A stretch of DNA of 64,000 nt from Campylobacter concisus. Its GTDB lineage: Bacteria > Campylobacterota > Campylobacteria > Campylobacterales > Campylobacteraceae. The position numbers and the translations under genes are program-made. Positions 29,301-36,401 of the stretch are shown here, piece by piece (position 1 is the first letter of the stretch; every line of letters begins with the position of its first letter). The notes beneath the pieces are model-generated. The model saw only the letters and a program-made list of their open reading frames with translations, did not search any database and was not told where the DNA came from. The stretch is taken from the NCBI RefSeq assembly GCF_003048575.1, contig NZ_PIRZ01000001.1, positions 124,001 to 188,000 of the forward strand, written 5' to 3'.

Positions 29301-31355
29301 CTTGATATTACCGATGATGCTGATGGCAATAAGGTGGTCAAATATACACTTGGCTTAACAGAAGATCATAAGACTATCATTAATGCCAAAGTTACTGATA
29401 ATACTGGTGCTGATAAGGTTGAGACAAATAGCGATATTACGCTTGATGCTCAAGGTAGCGGCTCTGGAACAGGCTTTAGGCTATTTATTGATGAGGATAA
29501 AGATAGAAATGGTGTTCTAAGTAGAGATGAAGCCATGAAGGATGGAAAATTAAATACCACTTCGGCAACACTTCAAATTCCAACTACTGTAAATAGCGGT
29601 GGTATTATAAAAGTCAAGGTAAATGGTGGAGCAGAGAAAACTTATACCGTTGCTTCAAATGATGGTACAAACGTTACTATAAAAGATGCAGGTGGCAGCC
29701 TTGTCGCACTTGAGCCAGGAAATAAACTAAAAATTTCTGATGTTCATATAGATAAAGATCATCCAGCAGTGGTTGAAGCTACTATAAATGGAGTAACAAA
29801 GACAGCTAAAGCTACATTAGAATCAGTAGATACTAAAAATTTAAAGATTGAATTTGTTGAAGATAATGCAAGTAGAGACAATGTAATAGACAGAGATGAA
29901 GCTATTTTGGACAATGATATAAAAAAGACAATTATAAGTGTTCAGGTACCGCATAATGTCACAAATGGTGATAAGGTAGCAGTAACAATAAAAGAACCTC
30001 AAGCTAATGGTACAACAGGGTCTAGAACCATAACTTATACAGTTTCAAAAACTGCTAATGGTAAAATTTCATTAACAGATGATAGTGATACTACTCATAC
30101 TCCACATGAACTAGAAAATAACACTATAAAAATTCCTGGCGTTGCTATGCTTCCTGGTCGTGAAACTAGTGCAGTAGCTACTATAACAAATGGTGCTGAG
30201 ACTACAACTAGTAGCGAAGCAAAAGCTAAACTTGCTCCTTTAAGTGAAGCGGGATTAAGTGTAAGCATAGTTGCTGATAAAAATGACAATGGCATTATCT
30301 CAAGAGATGAGTCAGGTAGTAAAATTTCAAAGGTTCATGTTTCTATCCCAGGAAGTGTTATAGTAGGCGATAAGATAGATGTTAAGATAACAAATCCTGA
30401 TGGATCTACCTTGACTAATCATTACGAAGTTATAGGAAAAGATGTAAATGGTAAAACTACTTTAAAAAATATAGCAGATCCTATGCATCCGATTACACTA
30501 GGTAGGGATAATCCACTTGAACTTGATGCTACTATCGCAGTTGGTAAAGAAACAAAAGCTGAAGTTACTCTAACTGACACATTTGGTGAGAGCAAAACAG
30601 TAAGTGATACGGCACATGCTGAAATCGATGCTATAAGAGGTATCATGTTTAATAAAGATATAAAAACCTCAGAAAGTGGCGAGAGATCTACTACGGTTAA
30701 AGTTTATCTTAATGAAGATGCTAGAGAAGGGGATACGGTAGAGTTTAAATACACTAATCCAGACAACCATGCACTAACCAAGACTGCAACATATACTCTA
30801 TCGGCTGCAGATATAGCAAAAGGTACATTTGACCAAGAGCTTGATATCAATGCAAGATCAGCCTATGATCTAAATGTTAAAGCCTCACTTAAAACTTCAG
30901 ATGGCTTAGAGTCCAAGTCTTACGAGCCTTATAAACCACTTCATATAGGCGTTGAAAACTATACGGTTAAATTTGACGCAAGTAAAGATATGAAAGGTGG
31001 CGAAGGTCATGATACTTTGGTGTTTGATAAGCAAATAGTTGATCTTAGAGGCATTACTAATCTTGATTCAAAAGTGGAAAGCTTTGAAAACCTTGAGCTT
31101 AAAGGAGAAACAAAGATCAAATTTAATGCACAAAACATCCTTGATATCACTGATAATCCTGATACGGTGCTTAAGATAAAAGGCGGTAATATTGATGCTA
31201 ATGGCAATAAAATCACAAAAGTTGATCTAGTTCATAAATGGACCGAAGATCATTCATATGATACTGCTGGATTTAAAGGCTACTCAAGCATAGATCAAAT
31301 AAATGGAAAAACTATCCATATCCAAATAGACGACAAAATCCACACCGATCTTTAA
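26307..31355 (+). CDS. Large repetitive adhesin with N-terminal retention module (type I secreted)
   Basis: 1682 aa, TTG start set by AAGGAG 5 nt upstream. Residues 1-85 (KFISGKAVAIDQNGNERELKVGD ... IVGNDTLALNQS) are the LapA-type retention module that jams in the outer-membrane pore. A Gly/Ala linker follows. Then come about eleven repeats of roughly 100 residues. Each opens like FxEDxDxNGxLxRxEAxxDGxLxxTTVxIxLP, an EF-hand-like Asp-rich loop, and continues with an Ig-like VxxGDxLxVTIxxP strand. Examples are DLNNDGTLSRVEH, DSDNDGILYNAEA, DKNDNGIISRDES. The C-terminus has one GGEGHDTLVFD repeat and a domain typical of type I secretion. No secretion genes or LapD/LapG-like control genes lie in the window. 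Likely a cell-surface biofilm or host-binding adhesin, Ca2+-stiffened. Confidence 0.88.
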   Translation: MAKEAGVVKFISGKAVAIDQNGNERELKVGDILYMGESIKTSDAADKITIVSNNGKEITIVGNDTLALNQSTIGTEGLADVSDLQNAILNGGDLTKLEETAAGGNTAAGGGDGVSLGDAKFAEGGHYSNINATYRNLSDTNRAFASYDSPISGYNGGDDTIIPSNPLVTFISDLNNDGTLSRVEHARDTNLNTSKVLITIPNDGTVRAGDILNITITKPDGNTENKTIPITPTIISNGYQFDAPIQTGKISKVDATITNFQGNVSGRSEDSVTSSGFSAPEVKFTEDNSPDNNLLTYTENAKDGKLNETPVLITVKDVIVGDVLHVTLTKPNGTTEVRNVSIDQNIIDNGYKIDNMPVEHGKPSKVEAYVADSTNTMRSTTASDSTTLDVKPTLKFTEDTDDNIYLYDNENKQDNDFRSTTVEITLPKDVVIGDKIVITYTDPLTKQDTTKEISLTQEMIDNQKVNTSLPIFPDVRTSASVHVVDKNNVRKSEESDQDSVMPIGRNLEMTLPEEKTLHEISRQESTDDNEVNKTTARITLPNKIDNGDKLTLTITGPDPDDPVNNPSKTYTREFTIHMDSKGVVTSVTENGTSNVLTPIKSGDNQYTIDVSGIQLKHGEDTTIKAKVTNLNPNRHTSINESEVSASLEYVKKPEVIFGEANGNRSMSREQAMSDGDLNSTTVTIKLPKNAVNGDKLTVTIKEPNEATAREIKYTIGKDNNGKFFVKDSDGNKIDTETDGRSFKISGIKTATGLETKVTAEIKDKDGIQHAEDTSTVTISNINDMAVYFKEDADRNVSLTRAESKDADGDLHKTTVVVKVPNNVIAGDVVTVKIDNGTPKKYSVISNLNGEIKLEHVKGDGTKETITTNSTKNNEIEIPGVEIIAGKTINVTTETTDASGGKKAEAQNHNTLETLNNDMKITFDEDSDNDGILYNAEANRDHNEDTTTATIKLPSNFVLGDKLIVESHNEDTPNNKTTKTYEIVKDNNGKLIAKNGSEELDITDDADGNKVVKYTLGLTEDHKTIINAKVTDNTGADKVETNSDITLDAQGSGSGTGFRLFIDEDKDRNGVLSRDEAMKDGKLNTTSATLQIPTTVNSGGIIKVKVNGGAEKTYTVASNDGTNVTIKDAGGSLVALEPGNKLKISDVHIDKDHPAVVEATINGVTKTAKATLESVDTKNLKIEFVEDNASRDNVIDRDEAILDNDIKKTIISVQVPHNVTNGDKVAVTIKEPQANGTTGSRTITYTVSKTANGKISLTDDSDTTHTPHELENNTIKIPGVAMLPGRETSAVATITNGAETTTSSEAKAKLAPLSEAGLSVSIVADKNDNGIISRDESGSKISKVHVSIPGSVIVGDKIDVKITNPDGSTLTNHYEVIGKDVNGKTTLKNIADPMHPITLGRDNPLELDATIAVGKETKAEVTLTDTFGESKTVSDTAHAEIDAIRGIMFNKDIKTSESGERSTTVKVYLNEDAREGDTVEFKYTNPDNHALTKTATYTLSAADIAKGTFDQELDINARSAYDLNVKASLKTSDGLESKSYEPYKPLHIGVENYTVKFDASKDMKGGEGHDTLVFDKQIVDLRGITNLDSKVESFENLELKGETKIKFNAQNILDITDNPDTVLKIKGGNIDANGNKITKVDLVHKWTEDHSYDTAGFKGYSSIDQINGKTIHIQIDDKIHTDL

Positions 31356-31361
31356 TCCCCA

Positions 31362-31389
31362 AAATGAGTGCGTAAATTCGCACTCATTT
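31362..31389 (+). terminator. Hairpin after the adhesin gene
   Basis: A perfect 11-bp stem AAATGAGTGCG / CGCACTCATTT with loop TAAATT starts 6 bp after the stop. There is no T-run after it, so it may block exonucleases or work with Rho rather than act as a classic terminator. Confidence 0.7.
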
Positions 31390-31455
31390 CAAACTCAAAC
31401 TCACATTATTTTTTAAGTCTTGTTTTACTAATATTTGCTCCTTAAAGGAGAAAAT

Positions 31456-32049
31456 ATGAAAAATTTAATAGCCGTTATTATAGTTATTGCTGCACTTGCT
31501 TTTGGTGCTTTTAAGTATATAAATTCATTTGTTGCACTTGATGAAAATGTAAATGCAAAGTGGTCGCAGGTGTTAAATCAATATAAAAGAAGAGCCGAGC
31601 TTGTGCCAAATTTGGTTGAAACTGTAAAAGGCTACGCAGCTCATGAGCAAAAAATTTTTGAAGATGTGGCAAATGCTAGAAGCAAGAGCATGCAAGTAAG
31701 CGTTGATGCAAGTGGTCTTAGCGATGAAGCTAAGATGAAAGAATTTATGACAGCACAAAGCTCATTTGGCTTGGCACTTGGTAGGCTTATGGCAATTAGT
31801 GAGAACTATCCGGAGCTAAAAGCAAATCAAAATTTCTTATCTCTTCAGAGTCAGCTTGAAGGTACGCAAAACCGCATAAGTGTAGCAATGCATGATTATA
31901 TCGAAGCTGTAAAAGAGTATAACGTAGCCCTTAGAAGCTTTCCAAATAAATTTATAGCAAGTGCTTTTTATCCTGAGCTAAAGCCAAAACAAAATCTTGA
32001 AATAAGTAACGAAGAGAAGATAAATCCAAAAGTTTCATTTGAGAAATGA
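31456..32049 (+). CDS. LemA family protein
   Basis: 197 aa from the ATG at 31456 (AAAGGAG 6 nt upstream). One N-terminal helix (residues 4-22) precedes a four-helix periplasmic bundle with the family signature VDENVNAKWSQ-like (LDENVNAKWSQVLNQYKRRAELVPNLVETV). LemA proteins are membrane-anchored with unknown biochemical role; they are regularly paired with TPM-domain proteins, as here, where the next gene overlaps by 4 bp. Confidence 0.93.
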   Translation: MKNLIAVIIVIAALAFGAFKYINSFVALDENVNAKWSQVLNQYKRRAELVPNLVETVKGYAAHEQKIFEDVANARSKSMQVSVDASGLSDEAKMKEFMTAQSSFGLALGRLMAISENYPELKANQNFLSLQSQLEGTQNRISVAMHDYIEAVKEYNVALRSFPNKFIASAFYPELKPKQNLEISNEEKINPKVSFEK

Positions 32050-32903
32050 TGAAGAAAATTTTTACTCTTTTATTTTTTACATTTTGCTTTTGTTTTGCCA
32101 TAAATTTTAACGAGCAGATAAATGATGAGGCCCAAATTTTCTCTAAAAATGAGAAGGCTGAGCTTTTAAGCTTGGTGCAAAATTACGAGCAAAATAGTAC
32201 GACACAAATTGCTATCGTGACGCTTAAATCACTAGAAAATAAAAGTATAGAAGAGATCTCTCTTGAGATAGCTAGAGGCTACAAGCTGGGACAAAAACAA
32301 AGCAGTAACGGAGCGCTTTTAATAATCGCTCCAAACGAGAGAAAAGTACGTATAGAAGTTGGCTATGGGCTTGAAGGTGTGCTAACTGACGCTATATCAA
32401 GCCAGATCATAAATGATGTGATAGTACCTAAATTTAAGCAAGGAGATATGGGTGGTGGTGTGATAGATGGCATAAGAGCCATCATAAAAGTGGCTAGTGG
32501 TGAAGAATTTGAAAGTGTGAGTGATGATGAAGAGATACCATTTGGAATAGTTGCCTTTTTTGCTGGCATGATCTCGTGTTTTGTCTCTGGCTTTTTAGGT
32601 AAATTTTTTATGCGAATTGGCTTTAGTGCGTGTTTTGCAGGACTGATATCTACGGTATTTGAGCAATTTTTTGGCGTGCAAAATTACTTCATTGTCTTTG
32701 CCGTTGTGTTTGTAATATTTTTTATTATTTTAAAAAATGCTTTTAAAAGAAATACTCAAAGCAAAAATGCACATAGTGGTTTTAGGCGTGATAGATCAGA
32801 CTCAAATAGCAGTGGCGGCGGCCATTCAAGCAGTTCAAGAAGTGGTGGCTTTAGTGGCGGCGGAGGCGGTTTCGGTGGAGGTGGGGCAAGCGGCAGCTGG
32901 TAA
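32046..32903 (+). CDS. TPM-domain (YgcG/DUF477) membrane protein
   Basis: 285 aa. Signal peptide (1-18, ending CFCFA), then a TPM/DUF477 domain (about 20-150, with DEAQIFSKNEKAELLSLVQNYE and the VRIEVGYGLEG motif). Two helices (about 168-190 and 205-230) precede a Ser/Gly-rich tail ending in GFGGGGASGSW, typical of the family. It overlaps lemA (ATGA), so LemA and the TPM protein are made together. Family members are linked to membrane-protein quality control and photosystem repair elsewhere; the bacterial role is unclear. Confidence 0.9.
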   Translation: MMKKIFTLLFFTFCFCFAINFNEQINDEAQIFSKNEKAELLSLVQNYEQNSTTQIAIVTLKSLENKSIEEISLEIARGYKLGQKQSSNGALLIIAPNERKVRIEVGYGLEGVLTDAISSQIINDVIVPKFKQGDMGGGVIDGIRAIIKVASGEEFESVSDDEEIPFGIVAFFAGMISCFVSGFLGKFFMRIGFSACFAGLISTVFEQFFGVQNYFIVFAVVFVIFFIILKNAFKRNTQSKNAHSGFRRDRSDSNSSGGGHSSSSRSGGFSGGGGGFGGGGASGSW

Positions 32904-32969
32904 ATTCTTATCAAAGATTAGCTTGTAAAGCTTAAACCCTTTAAAATATATAAAAACTTAGGAGCAAAG

Positions 32970-33650
32970 ATGCTAGCTGGCGAGCTACTTAAAAGCCATT
33001 TTGCTAAATTTGATTTAGTGGAGGTGCTTAGTAAATTTTTAGAGCAAAGTCATTTTGATAAAGAAAAATTTGATCTGCTTAAACAAAATAACTTTAAAAA
33101 TTTAGATAAAAATATAAAACAAGAGATAGTTGGGACTGCTGGTTTTAAAGAGTTTTTTGATGAGAAATTTCAGAGTTTTTTATGCGAGCTTATACAAAGT
33201 AAAGTTTTAATTATTTCTGGCAAAGAGTATAAATTTAGCGAGCTTGAAATCTATACTTGTTTTGACGCAAATACCTACAAAAGACAGTGCGAGGCAGGAG
33301 AGATTTACTTTCACAACTTTGGCTTTGACATATCTTTTAAAAGCGAGCCATCGCTTTATGGTGGCATTTTAGTAAGAAGCCTAAAGCCATTAAATGGGCA
33401 AAATTTTATCTTGGGACCAAGAAAATGTGCCTTGCATATCTTAAATAGCAAAATGAGCAATTTAAACTTTGATCTAAAAGAGGCTGATTTTAGAAAAGAT
33501 GAGATTACTTTTACGTCACGTATTAGATCATTTGGTGATGAAAACCAGCAAAAAAATGATCGTCTTAGAGCATTTACTGCTGAGTTTGAAAAAGCCTTAG
33601 AGTTTGATGAAAATTATAAAAAGAGATTAAATGCCTATAAAAAGGGGTGA
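32970..33650 (+). CDS. Conserved protein of unknown function
   Basis: 226 aa, soluble, no signal peptide. RBS AGGAGC lies 5 nt before the ATG. The central segment (EIYTCFDANTYKR ... GEIYFHNFGFDISF ... YGGILVRSLKPLNG) looks like an enzyme core with conserved aromatic residues and a YGGILVR loop. Similar stretches occur in uncharacterised proteins of Bacteroidetes as far as I recall, but I cannot name a function. It starts 66 bp after the LemA-TPM pair on the same strand and may be cotranscribed. It is followed directly by decayed genes. Confidence 0.7.
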   Translation: MLAGELLKSHFAKFDLVEVLSKFLEQSHFDKEKFDLLKQNNFKNLDKNIKQEIVGTAGFKEFFDEKFQSFLCELIQSKVLIISGKEYKFSELEIYTCFDANTYKRQCEAGEIYFHNFGFDISFKSEPSLYGGILVRSLKPLNGQNFILGPRKCALHILNSKMSNLNFDLKEADFRKDEITFTSRIRSFGDENQQKNDRLRAFTAEFEKALEFDENYKKRLNAYKKG

Positions 33651-33894
33651 AATTCATCTTTTTATCAGCTTTTGCGGTGAGAAATTTAGCCCTAAAATGC
33701 TAGATAAAAAAGATTGCAGAAGAGTAAAAAAATATCCAAATTTAATAAAACAAAACTCATTTAAAATATCTCGCTACTTAAAATTTAAAATAAAGGTGCG
33801 AGGTAAAATCTGTCTTTCTCATAAAGAAAATATTGCTGTTTTGGTCATTTCAAAAGAAAAGGTCAGAGTCGAAAATTTAAAAAAGAAATTTTAG
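33631..33894 (+). pseudogene. Remnant of a 4'-phosphopantetheinyl transferase
   Basis: 87 codons open. The reading GEIHLFISFCGEKFSP ... RRVKKY ... NSFKISRYLK ... ICLSHKENIAVLVISKEKV matches the N-terminal half of Sfp/AcpT-type transferases, which load acyl carrier proteins. At the place of the metal-binding GVDxE motif it reads VRVEN and then stops; the C-terminal WxxKEA half is missing. No RBS fits a start, so expression is unlikely. It overlaps the previous gene by 20 bp and is followed 12 bp later by an exporter fragment. Together they suggest a lost acyl-lipid biosynthesis cluster. Confidence 0.6.
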
Positions 33895-33905
33895 CTCTAA
33901 AAACG

Positions 33906-34481
33906 ATGAAGGATTTTAAAAAATTTGTCCTTGATGAAAATGCAAGTGTGGCTTACGTGAGCGGCTTTGTAAAAGGGGTGGCAAGTGATGAGGTGCTTGC
34001 TCGCCACAACGCTTTTAGCCTAAATTTTGCTGATTCGCTAAATGAGAGTCTAACTCAGGCAAAAGAGCTTGCTCTGAAGCTAAAAATGGCAGCACTTGTA
34101 GTCGCGTTTTTACTGCTATGGTTTTACTTTGGTGCGCTTATTTCGGCACTTGTGATGGGTGTCATCATCTTTGGTGTACTTCTTACGCTCTTTATCTTTG
34201 CCATTTTTGGCGTAAATTTAAGCATCTTTGGCGTCTTTGGGCTCATACTTGCAAGTGCTGTTGGGATTGATTACATGATATTTGCGCTAAATGATAGCCT
34301 TAGCGAAAAGGAGCGAATTTATGGGATATTTTGCGCATTTATTACGAGCTTTATCTCGTTTTTTACTCTATCTTTTAGCCAAACCGCGGCTCTTAGCGTC
34401 TTTGGACTAAGTGTTAGCCTTTGCGTGCTGATATATGGGCTGATTGCCAGCGTTTTATCTTGTAAAAATATAAAAATTTAG
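33906..34481 (+). pseudogene. C-terminal fragment of an MMPL/RND-family exporter
   Basis: 191 codons. A short periplasmic stretch is followed by five membrane helices (about 60-190) with the MMPL-type GIDYMIFALNDSL motif and a loop-helix pattern of the last membrane block of RND lipid exporters. Full members are about 750-800 aa, so the N-terminal three quarters are gone. MMPL exporters commonly sit with phosphopantetheinyl transferases in aryl-polyene-type lipid clusters, which fits the remnant just upstream. The fragment could still be translated from its ATG but no RBS is evident. Confidence 0.65.
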
Positions 34482-34492
34482 TTTGATTTTCA

Positions 34493-34532
34493 GGCCCCAA
34501 GCGGCTTGTCTAGTTCGGGGCTTTGATTTTTT
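34493..34532 (+). terminator. Terminator-like hairpin after the exporter remnant
   Basis: GGCCCC (34493-34498) and GGGGC (34517-34521) form the stem. The loop contains a smaller CAAG/CTTG stem, and the stem is followed by TTTGATTTTTTAT. It fits a leftover terminator of the decayed plus-strand cluster. Confidence 0.65.
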
Positions 34533-34675
34533 ATCTTGTAGCGGCTAGTTCGCCTGTAGCTGCGTTTTTATTTACCTTGTTTTGGACGTTTGAGGCTGAA
34601 ATGAGATCAAATTTATATGGCAGCTTAAATAGCGATTTGTCTAGCTTTTTGCAAATACTGCCCTTTTTGAAAGCT

Positions 34676-35088
34676 TTATTTACCTCTTTCAAAAATACAC
34701 TTATGAATTACTAAAATTGTACGGCATGAGGCGCCGTAAGCCTGCATAAATTTGGCATAAGAGCTAAACTCGCCACCGCTAATCTCACTTATAAATTTAT
34801 CCAGCCCATCGCTATTACCATTTTGTGGGATCTTGCCTTCGCTAAGGTCTATGAGCCCATCCACATAGATGACGTAACCACCCATTTGAGCGTATTTTAC
34901 GAGCTCTTGCCTATCTTTTACGACGACTTCTTTACTCTCTTTACCGGCGTATCCGCCAAAATTTTGCTCTGCACCAATGCTAGCGTAACCAAAGGGTGAG
35001 TCGCTTGCTTTTATCTCGCCTGCTTGTGAACTAGAGCACCAAATGCAAATAACGCACCAACGGCTAGAAACAATATCTTTTTAAACAT
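34676..35088 (-). pseudogene. Remnant of a secreted pectate-lyase-like protein
   Basis: Minus-strand ATG at 35088 with a strong RBS (GGGAGG, 6 nt upstream) gives a signal peptide MFKKILFLAVGALFAFGA, then a frameshift and stop near 35011. In another frame the mature protein follows: GEIKASDSPFGYASIG, FGGYAGK, VVVKDRQELVKYAQMGGYV, IYVDGLIDLSEG. This is the N-terminal pattern of polysaccharide lyase family 1. Adding one base near 35034 restores a continuous FGASSSQAGEIK. The frame ends at 34676 after about 140 residues, so the beta-helix and catalytic residues are missing. Two lesions make it a true pseudogene. Confidence 0.65.
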
Positions 35089-35208
35089 CTTTAGCCTCCC
35101 AAATTTGGCTTTTTATTTTTGATCTTCTGTTAGAAAATCGCTGACGAATTTTATTTTGGCTCATTAAATTTAGCGTAAGACTTTTATAAATTTTTAGTAA
35201 AGTCAAAT

Positions 35209-36306
35209 TTATGCGAAAAATATCTCACTTTTTAGGCGAAGTAGGCATAGATAGGCGCTCAGAACGCTTTGCTCTCTAACGTAGTTGCGATCTCCTTTTA
35301 AAAGAAGCCTCTCAACCTCGATGTTACCGTCTTTATCTCCGGCTGCCACGTAGACCGTGCCAACTGGTTTGCTGGCTGTGCCCCCACCAGGTCCTGCTAT
35401 ACCGCTAATCGCAAGTGCAAAGTCCGCATTTGTAGTGCTTAGTGTGCCTTTTACCATCTCCTTTACGCAAGGCTCGCTCACGGCGCCATAGGTATCTAAA
35501 ATTTCATCCTCGACACCCAGCCACTCGTGCTTTATGTGATTTGCGTAGGTTACCAAGGAGCCATCAAAGCTAGCTGAAACACCACCATATCTTGCAAATT
35601 TAGCCGCTGCTAGCCCAGCTGTGCAAGACTCGGCAAATGAAATTTTAAGCCCCTTTTGTATGAGCCTCTTTGCTACAAATTTGATCACATCTTTTTGTGG
35701 GATAAATTTTTGTGAAAATAGCGTCTTTACACCTTGTAAAAAGCTCTCAATCTGGCCAAATTTATTACTTTTTGCCCTTACTAGTATCAAATTTGGCAGG
35801 GTCTGTGCAAGAGTAATATCAACCTCGTAAGTTTTAGCAAGTGGCAGCATAAGGATCTTAGCGCTATCTGCGTCGATGTCTATTAGGTGAAAGTAGCTAA
35901 AATCAGGCTCGTACTCGGTGAGAAACTCGCCTAGCTCTTCATTTGGATTAGCTTTTATGAGATTTATCTGGGCGTTATTTAGGCTGGCTAAAAAGCTATT
36001 TTTTGAGTAGTCTAAGCTATCTTTAAGTGCAAGTGTCGTGTTATCTTTTAGCTCGAGCGAGCCCCCAGTTAGAGTCGCTATAATCTTTGCAGCGATGGCA
36101 AAATTTTCATCTGAGCCAAAAATGCTTACAAAGTCGTAATCTTTTGATAAATTTTCTATTATAAAAGGTAGCTCTTTGCTATTTTTTGGAGCAAAACTAA
36201 CCACTCCAAGCTCGCCAAAATGATCCTCGTAACTTTGAAAAATGTAGTTTAGAAATTCTCTATTTATCTCAAGATCTTCGCCTATTATTAAGATACTTTG
36301 TCTCAT
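35209..36306 (-). CDS. CinA-like protein with C-terminal PncC (NMN amidase) domain
   Basis: 365 aa. The C-terminal 160 residues are a CinA/PncC domain: LISFAESCTAGLAA-like (KISFAESCTAGLAAAKFARYGGVS), VTYANHIKHEWLGV, TYGAVSEPCVKEM and ALAISGIAGPGGGTASKPVGTVYVA. This amidase turns nicotinamide mononucleotide into nicotinic acid mononucleotide for NAD salvage. The N-terminal half only faintly resembles the MoCF domain of CinA and lacks its usual start, so it may have lost the pyrophosphatase function. It is divergent from ileS with about 95 bp between them. Confidence 0.85.
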   Translation of the reverse strand: MRQSILIIGEDLEINREFLNYIFQSYEDHFGELGVVSFAPKNSKELPFIIENLSKDYDFVSIFGSDENFAIAAKIIATLTGGSLELKDNTTLALKDSLDYSKNSFLASLNNAQINLIKANPNEELGEFLTEYEPDFSYFHLIDIDADSAKILMLPLAKTYEVDITLAQTLPNLILVRAKSNKFGQIESFLQGVKTLFSQKFIPQKDVIKFVAKRLIQKGLKISFAESCTAGLAAAKFARYGGVSASFDGSLVTYANHIKHEWLGVEDEILDTYGAVSEPCVKEMVKGTLSTTNADFALAISGIAGPGGGTASKPVGTVYVAAGDKDGNIEVERLLLKGDRNYVREQSVLSAYLCLLRLKSEIFFA

Positions 36307-36401
36307 TTTTAAGCTCCTTTTTTTGCCTCATTATACTATTTTTCAGTGTGATTTAACCAGCACAGGTGTAAAATTAGCAAATTTTAAAATCAAGGTAAAA
36401 A

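Noticed and set aside
26684-31216. Several minus-strand open frames of 66-142 codons inside the adhesin gene
   Set aside because: They lie opposite strongly repetitive coding sequence, are Ser/Val-rich by mirror of Thr/Asp codons, and have no RBS.
34523-34714. Plus-strand frame with a hydrophobic start
   Set aside because: It lies partly in the terminator and opposite the pectate-lyase-like remnant, has no RBS and no recognisable domain.
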